The position numbers and the translations under genes are program-made. 64,000 nt of DNA, from contig OY743181.1 in the NCBI GenBank assembly GCA_963555705.1, positions 24,308,513-24,372,512 of the forward strand, given 5' to 3'. The notes under the pieces are model-generated. The model was not told the DNA's origin and searched no databases. It was given only the letters and a program-made list of their open reading frames with translations. Origin of the DNA: Ligustrum vulgare (Eukaryota > Streptophyta > Magnoliopsida > Lamiales > Oleaceae). Within the stretch, counting starts at the first letter, position 1, and each line of letters opens with the position of its first letter. Below are positions 60,058-64,000 of this stretch, piece by piece.

Positions 60058-61780
60058 TCATTGCTCGCCAACAGTGTAGTACCATACATGAAAAGGTCCT
60101 TGTCTTATTCCAAGATTTTCGTTTAAGAACGGCATGGAGAAGTTAATATCTTGAGCGATATTTTCTTCTTTAAGCAACTTCGTCTCGATAGCATCACTGA
60201 ATGCCCCAAATAATTCCCGGCTTGAATGCGCTTGTTTTTTCCTCGCCCTAGCTGATCCACCTCCTCCAAACTTTCGTTTGCTACCCACCGTGCTTGCACT
60301 ACCTAGGGTACCAGTTGAGCGTACGAAACATGACGCTCCTTCTCACTGATCCGAAATAATATTCAAATCCAGTCCGCGAGTTAAGTCTGTTATATCCCGT
60401 TGTCCGCATGCGGTGGGAGGGTAGGTAACGTGCTCCCTAGATGTGGTGACTGACTTGAAAAGTATGTCCCCATAGTATAGCAATTCCACAATGTTTTTAT
60501 TGTGAAGTAATTTTGTGTCTGGTATTCCTATAAATCAACAGTTATCACATCCAAAAACTTTGCATGGAATGAATTTTGTGCTTTTACAAAAAAAAAAAAA
60601 AAACACACCAAACAGGGTCTTGCACAGATTGTAAGACCAAGATGAAATATTTAGCTACACTAATATAACTTTATCTATTTTGTCAAATCTGTTAACCCTC
60701 ATGGAGAAAACGTACAAGATCCACTAAATGTTGTAGTGGTTCTTTACATAGGATGTATCAGCAGATAGTGAAGTTTCTAAACTAATAGAACTTTTCTATT
60801 TTGGCCTTAAAGAACAAACAAATGCCTATTGGTCAAATGGCACTACCCTTTACACCAATAATAAGATGGTATAGAACATGAACATATTATCATGTATGAA
60901 TAATCTAAGGTTGAAGAAAGTTAGCTACTTCAATGTCTTCACATGAGACGTGAACAATGGCCACCACATTTTAGTAATTTAAAATCGATTTTTTTTTAAT
61001 CAGTGGTTCCATGGGGGCGAAGTGAAGTCCACTAGTGAGAATCAAAGAAGCAAGCTGTAATTTCGAGTTATAATAGCCCTACATTGTCTTTCTAACAAAT
61101 CGGGAAAATTTATCATGTGTGGAAAAAAAAACTAGGAGTTGTGCAAAACGTAAGGGGGACGAAAAAATAGTTAATGCACAAGCTGAAATCACTATGAATA
61201 GATCTATTTTACTAGCCACGAATGCATATCTATGAAGAAATAGTCTGCTTGATTTTTGCTGTGCACATGACCTCCTTTTATAGGTTCGATAACAAAGTTA
61301 CATGAATTGGAACTACCTTTTTTTTTTTGTTTACAGAGTTATATACATATTACACTTCAATGCAAATGCATCTAGCATATATATCATGTATTGCAGTAAT
61401 TGAAGATTAATAAAAATAAATAAATAAAAGACAAAAATATTAGCTAACCTTGATGGCCCCCAACCACCAATTGTCATCAGCCGCAAATGACTCGAAGCCA
61501 AGCCCCGTCGAAGAACACAGTTTGTTTGCCGTTGTCCAAAAACTTTTTTGTTGCGTCCAAATTTTTTTAACTTGGGTCTCCGTACACCTTTTTCCGAACT
61601 CAGTGGTGAGAGCTTCCCCAACTCTCTTCCAAGACTCCGATTTCAAACTAGCACTGGATCGCTTCCCATTCTGAACTTCCTCCACCTAAAGGCTGGAAAA
61701 AAAAAGCTCAGCGTTGGTCATCCCATTTACAGCTTAGCCGACGAGCAGCTTCCTTTCCGGTATCCTTCTTCGGCGAAGAT
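60058..61780 (-). pseudogene. Harbinger ORF1-like Myb/SANT protein remnant
   Basis: The minus-strand frame at 61685-61440 has SESWKRVGEALTTEFGKRCT, TQVKKIWTQQKSFWTTANKL, then STGLGFESF and NWWLGAIK. This is the Myb/SANT-like DNA-binding fold used by ORF1 proteins that accompany Harbinger transposase. It ends at a donor-like AAG/GTTAGC. A frame at 60288-60058 (GSKRKFGGGG, then a helical segment SRELFGAFSDAIETKLL) fits the C-terminal part. The upstream coding sequence stops at the copia LTR start (61791). Both ORF1 and transposase point the same way, supporting one original element from before 61791 to beyond 49383. Confidence 0.65.
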
Positions 61781-61790
61781 CTGGTATTAT

Positions 61791-62292
61791 TGTTGAAAAA
61801 TGGGGCTAAAATGTGGCCTAATTTTGTTGAAATTGGAAGACAAAAGCTAGTCAAAAGGAGCCAACTTTTGACAAAAGACATGGAGCTAAAATGTGGCCTA
61901 ATTTTGTTGAAAATTTGTCATGCATGCTTGTGAATTTTGCCTATAAATAGAAGGCTAAAATTCACTTGTAATACACCACCACAACAAAGAGTGATCTTGT
62001 GTAGAGAGCAACACAAGAGAGGCATTTCACAAAATAGGGAGAAAAGTGAGTTGGAGAGAATAGCCTTTGCATAGGCAGATAAAAATACAGTGTAGTATTT
62101 TTGTACTCCTCATTTTTCCGAGTTAAGTGAAATATATTGGTGTGGGTCCGTGGACGTAGGCAAATTGCTGAACCACGTAAATCTTTGTGTTTCGTATTTG
62201 CATTTTATTTTTGCGTATTTATATTTTCTCAGTCCAATTTATTTGTGTCACATCGATCCTGGGCGGGATTAGTTGCGTCCTAATTCCCAACA
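61791..62292 (+). repeat. Ty1/Copia 5' LTR
   Basis: 502 bp, TGTTGAAAAA to TTCCCAACA, followed by the primer-binding site. Contains a TATAAATA box at 61942 and, upstream of it, a direct repeat of about 31 bp (61802 and 61881; 'AGCTAAAATGTGGCCTAAT'-like), probably U3 enhancer-type repeats. The 3' LTR and target duplication lie outside the window. Confidence 0.9.
61942..61949 (+). promoter_or_regulatory. TATA box of the copia LTR
   Basis: TATAAATA in the LTR, about 350 bp before the LTR end and downstream of the duplicated U3 segment; it would drive the genomic RNA of the element. Confidence 0.6.
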
Positions 62293-62294
62293 AT

Positions 62295-62306
62295 TGGTAT
62301 CAGAGC
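62295..62306 (+). promoter_or_regulatory. primer-binding site (initiator tRNA-Met)
   Basis: TGGTATCAGAGC two bases after the LTR is the standard copia primer-binding site, complementary to the 3' end of initiator tRNA-Met. Confidence 0.92.
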
Positions 62307-62419
62307 TTTGGCTCATTGAGATCTTTTGAAATTCTTAGTATGCTCTGTGGTTGCAGCTTTGACTGATCTTCCACATCAGAAAAGATTTCTTTAGACTGTT
62401 TTGTGATTGAGTGTGAACA

Positions 62420-64000
62420 ATGTCGACAGATGAGAAAATATCCAAAATTGAAAATTTTGATGGTTCAAATTTTGGATTTTGGAAAATGCAAATGGAGGAC
62501 TATCTGTACCAGAAGGATCTATACAAGCCACTAAAAGAAAAGCCAGAAGATATAAGCCAGGGGGATTGGGAGTTGCTTGATCGAAAAGCACTAGGCACAA
62601 TCAGGCTGACGTTGTCAAAGTCAGTGGCCTTCAACATAAAAAATGAGAAGACGACAGAGTCTCTCATGGCAGCCCTTTCTAGCATGTACGAACAGCCATC
62701 TGCAGCAAATAAAGTCCACTTAATTAAAAAGCTGTTCAATATGAAGATGGCCGAAGGCGGAAGATTTGGGGAGCACCTAAATGAATTCAATGAAGTGACG
62801 GACCAGCTAAACACAGTCGAAATCACTTTTAGTGATGAAGTTCGAGCTCTGTTAATTCTTGGGCAGTTGCTAGACAGCTGGAATGGAACAGTCACAGCAA
62901 TTAGTGGCTCTGCCGGAAAGTCAAAATTGAAGTTCGATGATGTCGTAAGCATGATCTTAACGGAGGAGATCAGACGACAATCAGAAGGTGCCTCAACTTC
63001 AGGATCGGCGTTGAACATGGAAAGCAGAGGCATAAATTCTAACAGAGGAAATGGGCGGGGCAATGGCAAATTCAGAAGTGGAAGATCAAGATCCAGAAAT
63101 CCAAACAATTCCAACAAAACTAAGGTTGTGGAATGTTGGAAGTGTGGCAAGACCGGTCATTACAAAAACCAGTGTCCAACACCTCCAAAAGAAAAGGAGG
63201 ACAGGACAGAAGTCAATGTTGTGGAAGAGGAAGCGGACGATGCTTTGATATGCTCTTTGGAGAGAAAAACGGAATACTGGGTGATTGATTCCGGAGCATC
63301 TTTTCATGCTACCTCAAACAAGGAGTTTTTTGTAAACTATACGCGGGGTGATTTTGGTAGAGTCTATCTCGGTAATGATCAACCTTGTGACGTGGTCGGA
63401 AAAGGTGATGTACAGATCAAGATCAATGGATCTGTGTGGAAGCTGAAGGACGTGAGACATATTCCAGAATTGAGGAAGAACTTGATCTCCGTCAAGCAAT
63501 TGTCGGGAGAAGGACATGTCACCACCTTCTCTGGTGATAACTGGAAGATCACCAAGGGCGCCATGATTATCGCTCGAGGCAAGGATACTGGCACCCTCTA
63601 CACAACGGCGGATGCTTGTGTGACAATTGTAGTTACTGAAAGCAAGGAGGGCCCAAACTTGTGGCACCAGAGACTTGGGCATATGAGTCAGAAGGGACTC
63701 AAGTATATGCATGCAAAGGGGAAACTACCAGAGCTTCAGTCTACTGATATAGACTTATGCGAGAGTTGCATCTTTGGGAAGCAGACCAGGGTGAGTTTCA
63801 ACATTAGTGGTAGAACTCGGAAGCGAGAGAAGCTTGAGTTAGTCCACACAGACGTTTGGAGACCAACCGCAGTTTCATCTATTGGTGGAAAGTCATACTT
63901 TGTGACTTTCATTGATGACCACTCGAGAAAAGTGTGGGTTTATTTCTTGAGACACAAGTCCGAAGTATTCGATGTGTTCAAGAAATGGAAAGCCATGGTG
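62420..64000 (+). CDS. Ty1/Copia gag-pol polyprotein (Tork/Tnt1 type), partial
   Basis: One uninterrupted frame of 527 codons from ATG 62420 to the window end, so the protein continues beyond it. Order: Gag (start MSTDEKISKIENFDGSNFGF; SGSAGKSKLKFDDVV), zinc knuckle CWKCGKTGHYKNQC (CX2CX4HX4C, about residues 239-252), aspartic protease WVIDSGASFHATS with the catalytic Asp present, then the gag-pre-integrase zinc-binding module (LWHQRLGHMSQKG and CESCIFGKQ). Integrase begins HTDVWRPTAVSSIGGKSYF and FIDDHSRKVWVYFL, containing the first two acidic residues. The usual 'HTDVWGP' Gly is Arg here. The open frame with its own 5' LTR and primer site suggests a recent, possibly competent copy. Confidence 0.93.
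   Translation, partial: MSTDEKISKIENFDGSNFGFWKMQMEDYLYQKDLYKPLKEKPEDISQGDWELLDRKALGTIRLTLSKSVAFNIKNEKTTESLMAALSSMYEQPSAANKVHLIKKLFNMKMAEGGRFGEHLNEFNEVTDQLNTVEITFSDEVRALLILGQLLDSWNGTVTAISGSAGKSKLKFDDVVSMILTEEIRRQSEGASTSGSALNMESRGINSNRGNGRGNGKFRSGRSRSRNPNNSNKTKVVECWKCGKTGHYKNQCPTPPKEKEDRTEVNVVEEEADDALICSLERKTEYWVIDSGASFHATSNKEFFVNYTRGDFGRVYLGNDQPCDVVGKGDVQIKINGSVWKLKDVRHIPELRKNLISVKQLSGEGHVTTFSGDNWKITKGAMIIARGKDTGTLYTTADACVTIVVTESKEGPNLWHQRLGHMSQKGLKYMHAKGKLPELQSTDIDLCESCIFGKQTRVSFNISGRTRKREKLELVHTDVWRPTAVSSIGGKSYFVTFIDDHSRKVWVYFLRHKSEVFDVFKKWKAMV

Overview
This window is nuclear DNA from a flowering plant, most likely a eudicot. It is AT-rich, its genes have spliced introns, and nearly all the repeats are plant transposons (Ty3/Gypsy, Ty1/Copia, hAT, PIF/Harbinger, MULE, Stowaway-like, TRIM, SINE). 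I cannot place the species. Four ordinary host genes can be supported, and most of the rest is nested, decaying mobile DNA.

Host genes. (1) 6946-11442 (+): a PYR/PYL/RCAR abscisic-acid receptor of the PYL8/PYL9 type, three exons, 177 aa. (2) 12790-14364 (-): an intronless chloroplast PORR-domain intron-splicing factor, WTF1. Genes 1 and 2 are convergent. (3) 34554-37254 (-): a plant MLKL-type HeLo/pseudokinase protein, two exons, 687 aa. (4) 41454-44930 (-): a class I ubiquitin-conjugating E2 of the UBC8/UBC10 group, four exons, exactly 148 aa. They are unrelated in pathway and show no operon-like arrangement. Fragments of other host-type genes lie between them: a GDP-mannose 4,6-dehydratase 3' end (46106-46314) and a possible RPA1-like OB-fold exon (33651-33765).

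Layout. 1-6.1 kb: tandem AT-rich repeats, possible LTR debris, a SINE and a Harbinger-type MITE. 6.1-14.4 kb: PYL and WTF1; PYL intron 2 holds a TRIM whose second LTR is split by a 1.5-kb Gypsy solo LTR. 15-18 kb: a non-autonomous hAT element and a MULE transposase pseudogene. 18.9-25.4 kb: minus-strand Gypsy mosaic in which a gag-only LTR element sits inside the integrase region of another Gypsy pol. 25.6-28.9 kb: a Stowaway-like element, a second MITE and an hAT-like MITE. 28.9-32.1 kb: a nearly intact hAT transposon with exact 8-bp target duplications. 34.5-45 kb: MLKL, a foldback repeat and the E2 gene. 47-48.5 kb: tandem repeats. 48.8-61.8 kb: a broken PIF/Harbinger transposon (Myb-like ORF1 and DDE transposase, minus strand) interrupted by a complete 7.66-kb gag-protease-only LTR retrotransposon (49589-57251). 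An hAT MITE lies between the Harbinger ORFs. 61.8 kb to the end: a Ty1/Copia element with a 5' LTR, primer-binding site and an uninterrupted gag-pol reading frame running off the window.

The signal I find most interesting is a block shared by several otherwise different LTRs in the window. It is followed, in two of them, by clusters of short perfect palindromes.
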